DNA of 64,000 nt from Astropecten irregularis (GCA_963971285.1 OZ020248.1:12276001-12340000), one strand, 5' to 3'; counted from the first letter of the stretch, positions 42,589 through 55,209 are shown. The notes: generated by a model not told the origin, from the letters alone. A program made the numbers and translations.

Positions 42589-45500
42589 ATGTTGTTGGTT
42601 GTCGGTTATCTCGTGTTCAGTCAAAGCCTCTTGGCTCAGGCTGGCGGGTGTCCACGGGGGCAGACCGCTGATTTCAACGGCGTAGCGAACCGGGCGTTGT
42701 CCGGTCACAGCTACCGGAATCTGACGGCTACTTCGAGACTTTCATGCAGTCGGCACTGCGTGAAAGACAAGGGCTGCTTCTCTTTCCAGTACTCGGACCG
42801 GGAAAAGAGATGCGAGCTCAACGGGGCCACAGCGTCGCGTTTCCCGATGGACCTGAAGGAGAGCTCCGGTACTTACTACTTTGAGCAACAGGTAAATCAC
42901 TTTCGTTGTTATATGTTTATGTTTTATGTGATCCTATCAGTTTGCCTTGTGATTATCTGATGATAAGAATTATATTTAACGAACTACTATTAGGTAGGCA
43001 ACGATTTAAGGTACTATCATACTTTGGTAACATAACGAAACAGAAAGCTTTACAAATTTAGGGGTCTATAACTTACAGGGTATAAAGATGGTGATGGTAG
43101 AAACATATCGTTCAGGTTTTTCTGCATGAAACGCTGTGTTTATCAAGAAAAATGCAATTCCCTTCGTTGTGGAAAATTTTCGTGGACAGCCTTGCTATGA
43201 AAACAGGAGATTTGCTTTAAAACTAGATATCGAAGCCGTAACACCATGCACAAATTAGTATAAGTATCATTTTACCTCATTTTCACTTTTTGAATTCTTA
43301 GTTATTCCTTCTGATTGTTTGTCTTATTTTTTAAAAACAAATGCATAATGGAGACGGGTTAGCATCAGAAAATGAACATTTGGGAAACATTGGTCAATAG
43401 GGAGACATTATTTTGTCTATACCCAAACAAATGGCTCAACCTTTAAGACGTATTTTACCGTCCATATTTGATTGGTTTGGGGGTATTGAGAAAAAGGTCA
43501 GCAAAGTCGTGTCCATATCCCTATGGGTACGTCTCCCTAAGTACCCATTATCGGTAATTATTATTACTATATTAATATTATATCATTATTGCAACTAACA
43601 GAACGAAATATAAGCCGAAATGGACCGATCTCGATTAGAAATTAATGGCCGTATATCTCCTGAATAATTCAACTAGTGTTTTAGCTTGATACATTCGAGG
43701 ATGCGACCTTCAGCAACTCTTATACAAAACTTATGAGGTAACAACACTCAGGTCATGGTCACAATAATAGTGTCGTCACGTATTTGTGTGGCCGCCATGA
43801 TATATGACATTATGGGCGAATCACAACCACTAACAGCACTCCGTTATAATAACTGTTTGTTTACATTTCACTTGAGTTGTTCGTACCGTGTCTTAGCGGC
43901 GGATAAAACCGATCTGGTTTAGATAAATAACTGTTTTAGAGCATCCAAACACATATTGCTAAAAACCGATCGGGTTAAAACAGTTGTTTTTGCGAATCTA
44001 ACACGCTGTCTGAACGTACCCTAAGTAAACAAAGATTATTCAGAAAAAAAGTCATGCCACATAAGAACAAACACACAAAGAAAATGTGTGCAGATTTATG
44101 ATGAACGTTATATCGCACGACATTATGCGCACATTATATTTGCATGCGAATTTGTGATGTACGAAGTATCAAACATCACGCCCAGATTATTTTCTGATGT
44201 GCGGTATTCAGGAAAAATGGAAATTTATCACAATAAAGAAACGAAAGAAACGTGCCAAATTCACGCACAATGAAGGTTATTTTGTTAATTGTTTTCTCAA
44301 AATCCCCATTGAAATTTTTGTTAAGACTCCTTCACCTGTTACTTTTATGACATGCATTGTGTTGAGTTCATGACTGTTGGTTGTGTAATGAATCACGCAA
44401 GTTGTCTCTCTTCGCGTTCATGTTGTCTTGATTCAATTCCATTCTTCAACTTAGAGATGAGTTTACTCCATCTTCGTCGATTCTTAACTTTTCGATATTT
44501 TTAATCGATTCTTAACTGTCTTTCCTGCGACTAACTTGATTGTTGTTTGTGATTAGACCTTTCCTCCGATTCTCAACTACGATTTGAACTCGGGTCGATT
44601 CCAAACGTCTAATTCCATTCCATACTAAACTGAAAGTCGCTTGATAATTCTTGAATTTTTAATCAGTTCTGTCACTTATTCTCTGTCAATCGTTCGGTGG
44701 AGTTGTATTTAAAGAGCGCCCTCTGTAGACAAACGTATACGTAGAACCGTATCATGAGCTCAAACAAACATTATTTCAGTCATTTTGTTGAGCAATTATA
44801 TTGACCTTTCTTTCATTTTCATTTTCGTTCCAGGTTGGCGGGATCGCTCAAGGAGGTAAGTTAAAGGGTTCATGCAGTGCTTTTTTCAGTCAGATTATTT
44901 TATTGCCTTCATACAGAGAATACACTGACGGATAATGAATGGCAAGTTTCATTTTGGTTTGAAACTAGCATTTGGTTTTCATTTGAATGGCTTTGGAAAA
45001 AGGGGGATTTCCATGCATGCTCATGTTGGGAACCAACAGCAAAAATATAATGAGACAAAAAAAAGAAGAGTCAAACTTGACCCACAGAAATGGTTTGGCA
45101 AAACAAATGACACCACCAGTTGAGTGAAAGGAACATATTCAGCACAATAAAACCCATTGAGGTCTGTCAGGAAAGCTATTAAACAACCCCAACTTCTTGT
45201 GCACAAATCAATGAGGTTACTGCTCTCAGTTAACCATCATATGGTTAACTGACATCATAGTTATGAATATGGAAATTCTAATTAGTATACAAAAAAAAAT
45301 ACATACAAAAGCATACAACAACAAAAACCTGTTGTTAACCCTGAAACAGTGTGAGGAAGTGGGTAAAATCACAGGCCCCATAACACACTTGCTTTTTGGC
45401 ACATGTTCAAGCCATAATTTTCCTATTGCAGAGACCCTTTAAATGGATCAAGCTTAAGGCAGATCGGCCTCAAAAACCAAAAACATAAACATTGAAAGAG

Positions 45501-46472
45501 ACTGGGAGTCTTTATCACAACATAATCATGTTAAGACCGCCTGTCGTGAATGAGGCTGATAGTATGATATTGAATGTTTATGAGTGGAATGGTAAGAAAT
45601 GTTCCATTCCACGAGGTGAATCCTCTTACCATTTCACGAATGTAAAAAGGTTCACTGTTTGTTTTATAAAATGCCTGATGCATAAATCAAAATCCAATAT
45701 AATGTTAGCAGAAGAAACGTTCTCGGTTATTAATATCCGCCATTTTGCAGATTCGTTTCACTAACGCGAGCGCCACCTACCGTTATAATAGTACCGTGGT
45801 GGACGGCACTCGTTTGATAATTATAACGAATAATTTAGTGACATGTGATCAAGATCCACCAATTAGATGACGGGGTTTTATACTGCCATGGTTTTAACAA
45901 TAATTATTATTTCATATTCTAAATATTTAGGTCAGCTAAGCCTCACCGACTGCACGTACAACCAACAAGAACTGGCCTCTGCAGAATGTCAACGGACCGA
46001 CCAGCATCTGTGTCTGAAGTGGGAGCTAGAATTTGCCTACGAAGAAGGCCACGTGGCATCGGCACCCAAAGGCGCCTGGTACGCCGAGGCTGACTATCAG
46101 GCCGTGCCGACTGAGACCGGGCTAACCTACCAGGACCCACCGCTCTACGTCCCGTCTCCAGCCTTGTGCTGCTCGTATCGCCACCCGATCACCATCACGA
46201 AGCAGAGCTACAATCTGACCGATCGTGTGGGTCAGGCAAACGGCTGCTCTGCCCTGGCTGCTCACCCCTGCACTCTGGCCGAGTTGAAGGTGGTATACCT
46301 GGTAGGCTATCGATCTGAATCCTGGCAATACTTCGCAGAACCAAGCCGTGATGCGAAAGTCACTGTTTGTGGGCCTAATTACACTGGCTCGGAGTGCTAC
46401 TCTGATGGGCTCATCCCAAACACCCCTAGGCCATACGCCCGTGCACAGGTATACTGTTGTCCCGACCCGTGA
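42589..46472 (+). CDS. PAN plus duplicated CC-module protein, copy 2
   Basis: Exons 42589-42891, 44834-44855 and 45931-46472; GT-AG introns, phases 0 and 1; 288 residues, the shortest member. Signal peptide MLLVVGYLVFSQSLLAQA runs straight into GGCPRGQTADFNG, so about ten residues around the first PAN cysteine (the RACAD segment of the other copies) are missing. Later PAN cysteines (SCSRHCVKDKGCFSFQYSD, KRCELNG) remain. The linker exon is only 22 bp (VGGIAQG). Exon 3 has both modules: AECQRTDQHLC...EL-x2-AY-x2-G ... CC and NGCSALAAHPC ... VYCC. An odd disulfide count in the PAN domain suggests altered folding or pairing. The 5' flank matches copies 3 and 4 and includes the X-box at 42373. Confidence 0.85.
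43008..43150 (+). mobile_element. MITE family A, half copy
   Basis: TTAAGGTACTATCATACTTTGG followed by GGGTATAAAGATGGTGATGG and the TAGAAACATATCGTTCAGG block. It stops before the central hairpin. The rest of intron 1 of gene copy 2 (43150-44830) shows no element or gene I can support. Confidence 0.55.
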
Positions 46473-47745
46473 GGAGAAATGGCACGACCACTCCCATACC
46501 CTCATCCCATCTGCATCGCAGAGATCATCACGACAGCAATCCAACGGGGATTGACACATCTGTGCCTGCACAGAAAACCGAATCAAATTTAAAAGCACAG
46601 TGGCGATGATTAAAATTCTTATTTTAGCGTGTTGTGTATAATGTGTTGATGTCAAGTGTTCGCGAATTGCGAAGTGAACTTTAAAGTCTATAATGTGTAT
46701 AATTATACAGACTGTTTTGGTCGGATAAACTCTCAGCTCCTTTGCTAAATTCTACAGTAAAACATAACCTGTTGTACTCATAATAGTGTCAAAATTTAGT
46801 GTTAGAAGAACCCAAAATATTGGGTCTTCTAGCCCCCCCCCCCCCCCCAAAAAAAAATAATGGCTCTTCTAGCCCCCCAAAAATTTTGGCTCTAGAACCG
46901 CGCCTGAGCATGGGCTTTCAAATATCACGCCCACAAAATCAGACGACATCACGACAAAGGAAGATGGAACATTGAACTTTTCTACGGACAAATTAAAAAA
47001 CTAGAAATTGCAGCATCGTGTGGTTAGGTCTAAATATAGCTCGGTAATCAAAAAAAAAGGAAAAGAAATACAAGGTCACGTATTGTCACACAAGGGAACA
47101 AAAATAAAGAAGGGGAGATTCAAGAAATGTTGTAAATAATGCTTGTGGTGCACTCTTACCGTGTTTTGCCTGCAAAATGTGAAGGTCCCTAAAAACTTAC
47201 ACCGATATCAACACTATTTTCGGTCTTTGTTTCACGAATTTCTGGATAAATTCACAATTTCAGGCGGAAATGTTTTAATGGTATATGTTTCTACCAACAC
47301 CATCTTCGTACCCTGAAAGTTATACGTAAATCTGTGAACATTTCTGTTTGGGTATGTTACCAATCCTGTACTTACCTTAAAACAATTAACTTATTTATTT
47401 ACCCATAGGCCCTCTATTATTCGAGTTTTATTTAAAGTTTCGGGCAAAACATAAATATTAACCTTCAGATGGCGCCAATAATAGATTGACTTCATGTGGT
47501 AAAAATATGTCCATTCTGTAGTCTATTCAGTCTATTCATTTTGTGAATTTGTCTTCAAATGAAGCTTTACTTCAATTCACTTTTTCTTTCTTATCTCATA
47601 AATATAGAGGGCCCATGTCAACTTTGAGCAACCAGTAGATGAAATAATTGATTGAAGATTGAAATAATGGAATATGAACCTACAGTTAACGACTCATGTG
47701 CATAGAACCAAGTTATAAACAAGCGTGTCCTTCTAAAGACACACG
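46473..47745. other. 3' flank and spacer after gene copy 2
   Basis: The first ~180 bp match the 3' flanks of the other copies (TGGCACGACCACTCCCATAC, GCATCGCAGAGATCATCACG). A C-tract low-complexity patch lies at 46830-46860. 46985-47200 is a direct partial copy of 39590-40190. A MITE family B part lies at 47200-47380. 47480-47660 matches 41520-41690 upstream of gene copy 2. Confidence 0.55.
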
Positions 47746-47753
47746 TTCCAAGA

Positions 47754-49787
47754 CATAGATATAGAATAATAAAAACTAGTTCGGACGCGCGTCTGATACG
47801 CGCGTTTTAACTGGGCGCCGCCATTAGTCACGTGAATGAGGCAAAAATTTGAAACGCGCATTTTGTCGGCGTGGCGATCACTTTGTAGAATGGTAGTATT
47901 TCTGCTGGTCATGAACCTTCTCGGGGCCCATAATGGAGTCAAATTGTGCAACAGCATAGAAAACGGAGGAGGGGTCCTGGAGGACAGTTGCTCAAGAAGG
48001 TAACATTTCATGTGTGAGTACCTTAATACATAAAATTGACCTTTTCAGACCGTGTTTTCGAAGAAGATATATAGTTTCAAGCATGCGATGTGGTTAGGAT
48101 GCGACACCAATGGGGATTAACAGTTGGGTGTGAAGAATGCTGCATTGCTTGAAGGGCTAGCTTGAGGAAAGTAACAATCCACTCCTGAACACACATCTAT
48201 GATTAGGTCTATAACCTATTAGTATATTTCTTATTTTTCTTTACCATGTCAAGGAAGATTAACTGTATTTGGAAGTGTGCCGTGAAATGTGCCATGGGTC
48301 TGCTGAACTTTGTATAACTTTATAACTTTTTTAACTTGCAGACGTGCATATCGACAGCTCCTGAAATGTCATTTCTGTGCGTCTTCAAACACCAATGCGA
48401 CCGTACAAGATGAAACCGAGCTCCTCACTCCCCCACATTCCACTCATCCTACATGTACCACCATCCCATCTGTGCCTAAAGTTCTCAGCCAATTCAGCTG
48501 TAATGTGGTTGCCTACATTGCTGGGTATGTTGTCAAGAAGCTGTTAAATTATGTCAAGTGTGCGAAATGCATGGAGGCACTTGTGCGGCACCGAACAACG
48601 ATGTCCTTGCACCTTCCCCGCCTGACCTGTACCTATAGCTCATCAAAAAAATATGGAGGCACTGATATAATTGCAGAGAGCGTGTTTCGGTAGTAACAAC
48701 TATCCATCCCCGATGTCCGGGCTACTTGCTACAATGGAAGTCTGCACAATGGGGGAATTGATCGGAAGTGGTGTGTTCCTGTCTACTGACCATGCTTCCG
48801 ACGCATCCATGGGCGAAGATGGTCATGGCATCACCCTGATACGCCAAGTTGCCCGGCAATATCCGCGAATTGGGTCATTTGTCATCTGCAAGAAAACTAC
48901 CGAGGAACTTCAAGGTCAAAAGATAAGAAGACTTTATTGTAAGCTGGTTCTATTCAAAGGTCAATGAGAACAGCAGTAAGCAATGTTTATAGGCCGAGTA
49001 ACCCTCTAAATCTTCCAAGAATTGTATTATCAACCCCAGGGTTCATGGAGTGGGTGCATATGAGGCCAAATCCCCCTCAGGTAAACTTCTAGATTTTGCG
49101 TAATTCCTGGTTACTATTTCCTGGAGCATCAGTCAATGTTTGTATAACGGTGATTTTCATGCAGAAGATAATGCTGAGAGAGCCCATTCGTAAATAAATT
49201 CCGCCATCAACAATTTATATAATAATTTGTTGTGCATGCCCATCGTATTACTCAACCGTCTCACTGTAGTTTTGTCGCGGTAATTTTCGGCTTGTTGGGC
49301 AGAATAAAATGTTTCCGTAATTCTTGCAGTAGCTCGCACTAGGACGATGAGTTTGTCGTGGAAAAGAGAATAATTATGCACAGGGCATTTTTGAAGAACA
49401 TTGCTATCTCCCAAGAAAGTTATTATGATAGAACGCAATTAGTATCATCGTATGCCTCGAAAGTTCGTGGGAAGGTCAGGAATATTCTTTGAAGATTAAA
49501 CTGTGTTCTTTTTACAACAAAATGAGTTTACAACAGCCTTGAGTGTTTTCTTTGGTTCATATAAAACAGTGTTTTCTTATTGGTTTTTATAAAACAGAGG
49601 GCATCATTTACACGCTGATTTTGGTGTTCGGCCTGTTTCCTTATCACATTCAGCAGTTATCCTTTGCGCGTCGCCTCATTCACGTGACTTTTCAGCGCGT
49701 CCATGGAGAACACAAACAATTTGTGCACAGTGAATGGCGCGTGTGAACGCGCGTCCGATCTAGTTATTTATTATTTTGATATCTATG
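47754..49787 (+). mobile_element. Degenerate P-superfamily transposon
   Basis: 2034 bp, starting CATAGATAT and ending ATATCTATG, with the 8-mer TTCCAAGA on both sides (47746-47753 and 49788-49795). Subterminal inverted segments continue: AACTAG.TCGGACGCGCGT and, further in, GTCACGTGAATGAGGC. An 8-bp duplication and the CA..TG ends fit P elements, and the interior holds a P-type transposase remnant. The homologous spacer upstream of gene copy 2 lacks this element, so it inserted after the spacers duplicated. Confidence 0.75.
48330..48690 (+). pseudogene. P-element/THAP9-type transposase remnant
   Basis: The translation includes SQFSCNVVAYIAGYVVKKLL followed by NYVKCAKCMEALV. The pattern YIAGYVV-(R/K)-K-L ... 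C-x2-C is characteristic of the C-terminal part of P-element and THAP9 transposases. The frame ends at 48693. A second frame at 48671-48967 may continue it after a frameshift, but its similarity is weak. There is no THAP zinc finger and no full catalytic domain, so it is not functional. It lies within the element at 47754-49787. Confidence 0.6.
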
Positions 49788-49944
49788 TTCCAAGAGTGTA
49801 CTCCATACTCAACGCGCGCGCGCATACCAGACATTATCCGCCCCTGTGATTGGTCAGAATCAAATGGGGCGGGCACATAGAGCTATATTATATTTTAATA
49901 TAGCTCTAATGGGCGGGCATTATCTTAAAGAATCCCATCAAACT

Positions 49945-50140
49945 GTGGGCGTTTACGAAACAGAGGCTCCGGCTCCTTTTTGTGAATCTATTTTTAAATA
50001 ACTCCACTAGATTCTCTAGTTTGAAAAGGAAAACAGAGCTACAGCTTCAATGAAAAACCACAAACTATATATTAAGCATAATTATGTATAAACAGAGCTG
50101 GAACCTGAGCCTGAGCCTCGGTTTCGTAAACGCCCCATGA
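49945..50140. mobile_element. TIR element, GAGGCTC family
   Basis: TGGGCGTTTACGAAACAGAGG at the left and GCCTCGGTTTCGTAAACGCCC at the right; inside TTCTCTAGTTTGAAAAGGAA and CAATGAAAAACCACAA. About 195 bp. It splits the spacer block (GTGATTGGTCAGAATCAAA) that is continuous upstream of gene copy 2. Confidence 0.65.
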
Positions 50141-50265
50141 ATGTGCACAACATTCATGTAAATGGGCGTATGGTTTTTCGCTATTTCACCGTATTTCAAT
50201 CAAGGAATTGGTCTTAAATTTTAACAGATGGCCGTATGTCGTGCAATATATGCGTTGGAACCATA

Positions 50266-50513
50266 TGGGCGTTTTCGAAACGGAGGCTCAGGCTCCGTTT
50301 CAGGCTCAGGCTCCATTTCGTGAATCCATTCCAAAACAACGGGCATCAAAATAGAGACTTTTGGCTGCGGTTCTGAAGTAGATTCTCTAGTTTGAAAAGG
50401 AAAACAGAGATTCAGTTTCAATGAAAAACCACAACCTATATTTTCAGCATATGGATGTCAGAGCTGGAGCCTGAGCCTGATCCTATAAGCCTCCGTTTCG
50501 AAAACGCCCATAG
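50266..50513. mobile_element. TIR element, GAGGCTC family, full length
   Basis: Perfect ends TGGGCGTTTTCGAAACGGAG and CTCCGTTTCGAAAACGCCCA, with TA on both sides. Interior shared with the copy at 49945, and a tandem GGCTCAGGCTC near the left end. Non-coding. Confidence 0.7.
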
Positions 50514-50955
50514 AGATACATACTAATAAACTAGAGGGCGGGCTCGGCGAAATTTCTGTGATAACATGGGGATCGAACCGCCATTACTGAAAAAGGCACT
50601 GTGCCGGCGCTTTACTATCCTTGATGTGTACGTACGGCGTAGGCCTTTGTACTGTAATTATTTTATGCAAGTGCTCCGTCAGCATATCATTCCCTGGTAC
50701 GCATGCGTATACGTAATTCGTGCCTTTAATAGTAATGGCGGCACAGGCCCATGCGATCACAGCGCCACAGTACAGGGGAGTACAGTGCGTCAGCCCTCTA
50801 GTTTATTTATCTCGATGGTAGGAACAGATGTATGCTTCATTTAACCATAGAGTTGAATATTTTATTTAACTCTGATGGTTTCAATAATGACTGGATTTTA
50901 AGGTCAACTGCGGTAATAACGCCTGTAATTCACAGTGACGCGCCTTTTATGATGC

Positions 50956-50971
50956 GGTTGTCATAGTAACC
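50956..50971 (+). promoter_or_regulatory. RFX-type X-box, gene copy 3 promoter
   Basis: GGTTGTCATAGTAACC, one base from the copy 2 site, 212 bp before the ATG and within the same conserved upstream block. Confidence 0.55.
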
Positions 50972-51183
50972 TGGTTCGCTTTAATAGCAATATTTCCAAG
51001 GCCTGACAATATTTTGTTCATGAATATAGCCGATAATAGACAGAGAGAGAGAGTAAAACGATGCAAGAATCCTGAGTGCAGTCTGATGTTACAGTCGTTA
51101 CAAAGTGCCCGAAATAGCAATCAAGAAAATTGCGAATCTTGGCAAAGTAAAAACTTGTACTAAGCGATAACCTGTTTGAGAAA

Positions 51184-54100
51184 ATGTTGTTGGTTGTCGG
51201 TTATCTCGTGTTCATTCAAAGCCTCTTGGCTCAGGCCGCCCTCGGATTCTCGAACAGAGCGTGTGCCAGTGGCTGTCCACGGGGGCAGACCCCTGATTTC
51301 AACGGCGTAGCGAACCTGGCCTTGTCCGGTCACGGCTACCGCAATCTGACGGCCAATTCGAGCGTTTTATGCGGTCGGGACTGCGCGATGGACGATGGCT
51401 GCTTCTCTTTCCAGTACTCGGACCGGGGAAAGAGATGCGAGCTCAATGGGGCCACAGCGTCGCGTTTCCCGATGGACCTGAAGGAGAGTTCCGGTACTTA
51501 CTACTTTGAGCAACAGGTAAAATAATCACTTTGATTGTTACACATTTTCGTTCGAAAAGACGACATTTTGAAGACAGCCAATGAAAAGGGATAAAATATT
51601 TGTTGCAATGATGCATTGCCCAGTCTTTACCAATGAGTTGGACATTTCTAGTTATTAATTAGATTATTAACTCATTGGTCTTTACCAATGAGTTATAAGA
51701 CTCATTGGTCTTTAACCAATGAGTTGGACATTTCTAATTATCAGTTTGATACCTTAAAAATAATTTGGTACACCGCCAAGATTTCCCTTAAGGTTATTTC
51801 ATGATTATAGGTATAGGCAAGGATTAATTTTCTTCATTGTCGTGAACAAGCTCACTGTAGGAAAGAATATACAGGAAATTATTTTGCTTGATATCTAACT
51901 GTCGAATAGCCACAATACCATGCACAAATTAGTATATATTATCATTTTACCCCAATTTGATCTTCTTTTAAAAATTGTATCCTATTCCGTCTTATGTTTT
52001 AATTTTTCTATCATTTCGGTATTAGTCGTTTGTTATATCTTGTTTCATAAAAGAACACAAGCCAGAAACAGAAGCACAAGTCGCCAAACGATAAGAGCCG
52101 ATCTCGTTTGGAAAGAAAATGGCTGTATAGATCAGCGCGGACATCCGGGTACATGTACTTTCAATCTCATAACTTGACGACCGATGAAAACTAACGTGTA
52201 GATGGCGCAAGCTATGGACAAATCACGCACAAACCGTCCGTCGTCGAGAATTGCTTTCCGAAATGTTTTGTCAAGGAGCAGAAATCGTGTTCTGTACGAC
52301 TTTCATTGTCAAGTCATAGTTTTTCCTCAGACAATGATCCTTCTTTGATGTACCGTTTACTAAGATTGAACAATTCTGGCAGCTTTTTGTCTTAAAACCC
52401 ATACAACTTAATGTATTGTTTTCATCGCTCCAAGGTCGGCGAGTTGAAATGACGTCATCCCGCGCTGATCTATATCTCCTGAATAATTCAAAGCGTTTTT
52501 AGTTCATGCATTCGATGATACAAAAAGCCTTCCTTATGAGGAAACAACACTCGGGTAATGGTCTCCATAAGTGCAATACAAGCAGATAATTATCCGTACT
52601 ACCACGCCGTCAGCACTAATCACATTAAATGATAAATTGTTTATCATAAGTAAGATGTAGGAGATTGGCAACGGTAATGAAACCCCCAAAACTTTATTTT
52701 GGTCTGAAAGCTGACGAACTCAGTCGATTTGTGACATCTAATGCCATTCCATTCTGAAATTGGAATCTCGAAGACCATCGATAATCAATTTTGAAGCAAA
52801 TGTACTCGGTCAATTGAAAGGGGTGGTACATAAATGGTAAGACAAAATACACCGTCAAGATCACAGATTCACATAAAACGTACACAGTGTATGATAGGAG
52901 AAAACATCCCATGGAATGTTTTTGCCTGAAGTGCCATATTCATTGAGAAATAAATAAAACTTATTCCGATTGAAATAAATCGCTTCGAAGCGTTTTATTC
53001 ATTCGTTGAAATGTGTAAACGGGTTTTCACTATTTTCTCGTGACCAAGATGGCTGATTGACCTCAAACTTCTACAGGTTTGTCAGTTAAGGTATATGATG
53101 GATAACATAATGTGCTCTCACTATCAGCAACGGTTTTGTCGCAAAAACCAGTTCTGTACCATCCCTTTAAAGGTAATATCATACTTTGGTTTTTATCAAA
53201 GAAATACAGATTCATGGGCAAAAATATCAAGAAAGATACAGAAACAGCCATCTGTGGAAATTTCAGTCCCATACGGTGCCCACTTTTTGAGAAAACAGTG
53301 ACAAACAGCCACAATATTTTTAAAGTCTTTTCTCTTTTATTTTTGATCTTTTGAAAGATCAAAAAGATTTCCGGTCGTTGTATTACTAATTTCTGGATAA
53401 ATACACCATTTCAGGCGAAAAAAATATTAACGGTATGTTTCTACCACCACCATCTTCATACCCTGTAAGTTATACATAAATCTGTAAACATTTCTGTTTT
53501 GGTTTCTTACCAAAGTATGATACTACATATATTATGTAGTTTGATCTGTGTAGTTGGATTAAAAGAGCGCCCTCTTTGGACGAACGACCAAGAATCATAT
53601 CTTGAGTAACACAAACATAAGTTTTTATTTTGATGAGCAATTATACTGACCTTTCTTTCATTGTATTTTCTTTTCAGGAAGGCGGAATTCTTCGTCAACT
53701 AGCCTCCAGGATCGGACATGAAGGTAAGTTCAGTGAATCAACAGTAAATCGACCTTAAACCAAAACAAAAGCCTGTATAGGCTATACTGCATAGACCTAA
53801 ACCTCTCCAGATACCAATTATAGCGACTGTCGTGCATGAAATAGATAAAACAACATGAAATCTAAAGAAATTAATATATGTCTCCAATGGAAGACTTTGG
53901 AGAACCGGTATTCAAGTCAACAGCGCACGCGCACGCAATTGTGAGCATGCGCGCGTTGTTTTTCGCATGCGTGCGCGTGCGCTGTTGACTAGAAGGCCGG
54001 TTCTCCAACGTCTCCTATTACTTGTGTCAAAGAATATTGGGCAAAGTGATGGGCAGAACGTTGAAACACGTCACACACAGCGCCATGTAGTGAAAGATAT

Positions 54101-54925
54101 TGGCCTATTACACAGAAGCTTTTATGAGATCATTTCTTGAGATATTTGATGTACTTATTGATAATACAAGCCGCTGATCAAATGAAGGAAAGCCCCATGG
54201 ATGCAGTAAAAGGAGACCTGGAAATTCTTGCAACCTGCCATGCGCAGACTGTACTGTACAGTTATACTCTTCCAATGGCATTATTGTGCACGTGACTAGA
54301 ATTTACCCGTATGCACCAAACATATAAAAAAGAAAGGAGTGATCGTGACATAGGAACAAATATTTTATATTCTATATATTTAGGTCACCTCAGCCTCACC
54401 GACTGCACGTACAACCAACAAGAACTGGCCTCCGCAGAATGTCAACGGACCAACCAGCATCTGTGTCTGAAGTGGGAGCTAGAATTTGCCTACAAAGAAG
54501 ACCACGTGGCATCGGCACCCAAAGGCGCCAGGTACGCCGAGCCTGACCGCCAGGCCGTGCCGACTGAAACTGGGCTGACCTACCAGGAACCACCGCTCTA
54601 CGTCCCGTCTCCAGCCTTGTGCTGCTCGTATCGCCACCCGATCACCATCACCAAGCAGAGCTACGATCTGACCGATCGTGTGGGTCAGGCAAACGGCTGC
54701 TCTGCCCTGGCTGCTCACCCCTGCACTCTGGCCGAGTTGAAGGAGGCATACCTGGCAGGCTATCGATCTGGATCCTGGCTTTACTTCACAGAATCAGACC
54801 GTGAAGCCTCTGTCGTTGCCTGCACGCATTATCACACTGGCTCGGAGTGCTACTCTGATGGGCTCATCCCAAACACCCCTAGGCCATACGCCCGTGCACA
54901 GGTATACTGTTGTCCCGACCCGTGA
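51184..54925 (+). CDS. PAN plus duplicated CC-module protein, copy 3
   Basis: Exons 51184-51516, 53678-53723 and 54384-54925; GT-AG introns, phases 0 and 1; 306 residues. Signal peptide MLLVVGYLVFIQSLLAQA, then FSNRACASGCPRGQTPDFNG and VLCGRDCAMDDGCFSFQYSD, a complete six-cysteine PAN-like domain. The linker exon encodes EGGILRQLASRIGHE. Exon 3 module 1 is almost the same as in the other copies apart from K and D changes (AYKEDHVASAP). Module 2 has its own loop (SGSWLYFTESDREASVVACT). The promoter block with X-box lies 200 bp upstream. The 3' flank matches that of copy 1 for over a kilobase, in pieces. Confidence 0.87.
52818..53170. mobile_element. TTAA-type MITE, family C, copy 2
   Basis: AAAGGGGTGGTACATAAATGG at the left, CCAGTTCTGTACCATCCCTTT then TTAA at the right. 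The final TTAA (53167-53170) is also the left TTAA of the family A element that follows, so one element inserted into the target duplication of the other. Confidence 0.7.
53167..53530 (-). mobile_element. MITE family A copy, abutting family C
   Basis: TTAAAGGTAATATCATACTTTGG at the left and ACCAAAGTATGATACTACA at the right; the right TTAA has mutated. GATCTTTTGAAAGATC marks the central hairpin. It lies in intron 1 of gene copy 3. Confidence 0.7.
53885..54015. repeat. Foldback MITE, second copy
   Basis: GTCTCCAATGGAAGACTTTG to CCGGTTCTCCAACGTCTCC with the same alternating GCGCACGCG / GCGTGCGCG core as the copy at 855-1002. It lies in intron 2 of gene copy 3. Confidence 0.65.
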
Positions 54926-55209
54926 GGAGTAATGGCACTACCACTCCCATACCCTCATCCCAGCTGCATCGCAGAGATCATCACGACAACAATCGAACGG
55001 GGATTGATACAATCTGTGTCTGTATACAGAAAACACAGACTAAGTTTTAGTCGGATAAATTCTCTGTTCCTTTGCTGAATTCTACGGTGAAACATATCCT
55101 GGTGCAGTCAGTGTCATAATGAAGTACGTGTACATGTATTAGGACTCTGTGGTGTGAATATAAGTTTTCAAATATCACACACACAAAATCAGAGGACTAA
55201 CGAGAAAAA

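Noticed and set aside
46122-46655. Long antisense open frame (177 codons) across exon 3 of gene copy 2, with similar ones opposite the other copies
   Set aside because: It mirrors the sense exon, which has clear splice sites, conserved cysteines and homology. The antisense frame follows from GC-rich codon composition.
48310-48967. Functional THAP9/P transposase gene
   Set aside because: Only a short conserved segment remains, it ends after ~120 codons, and no THAP domain or catalytic region is found in the 2-kb element.
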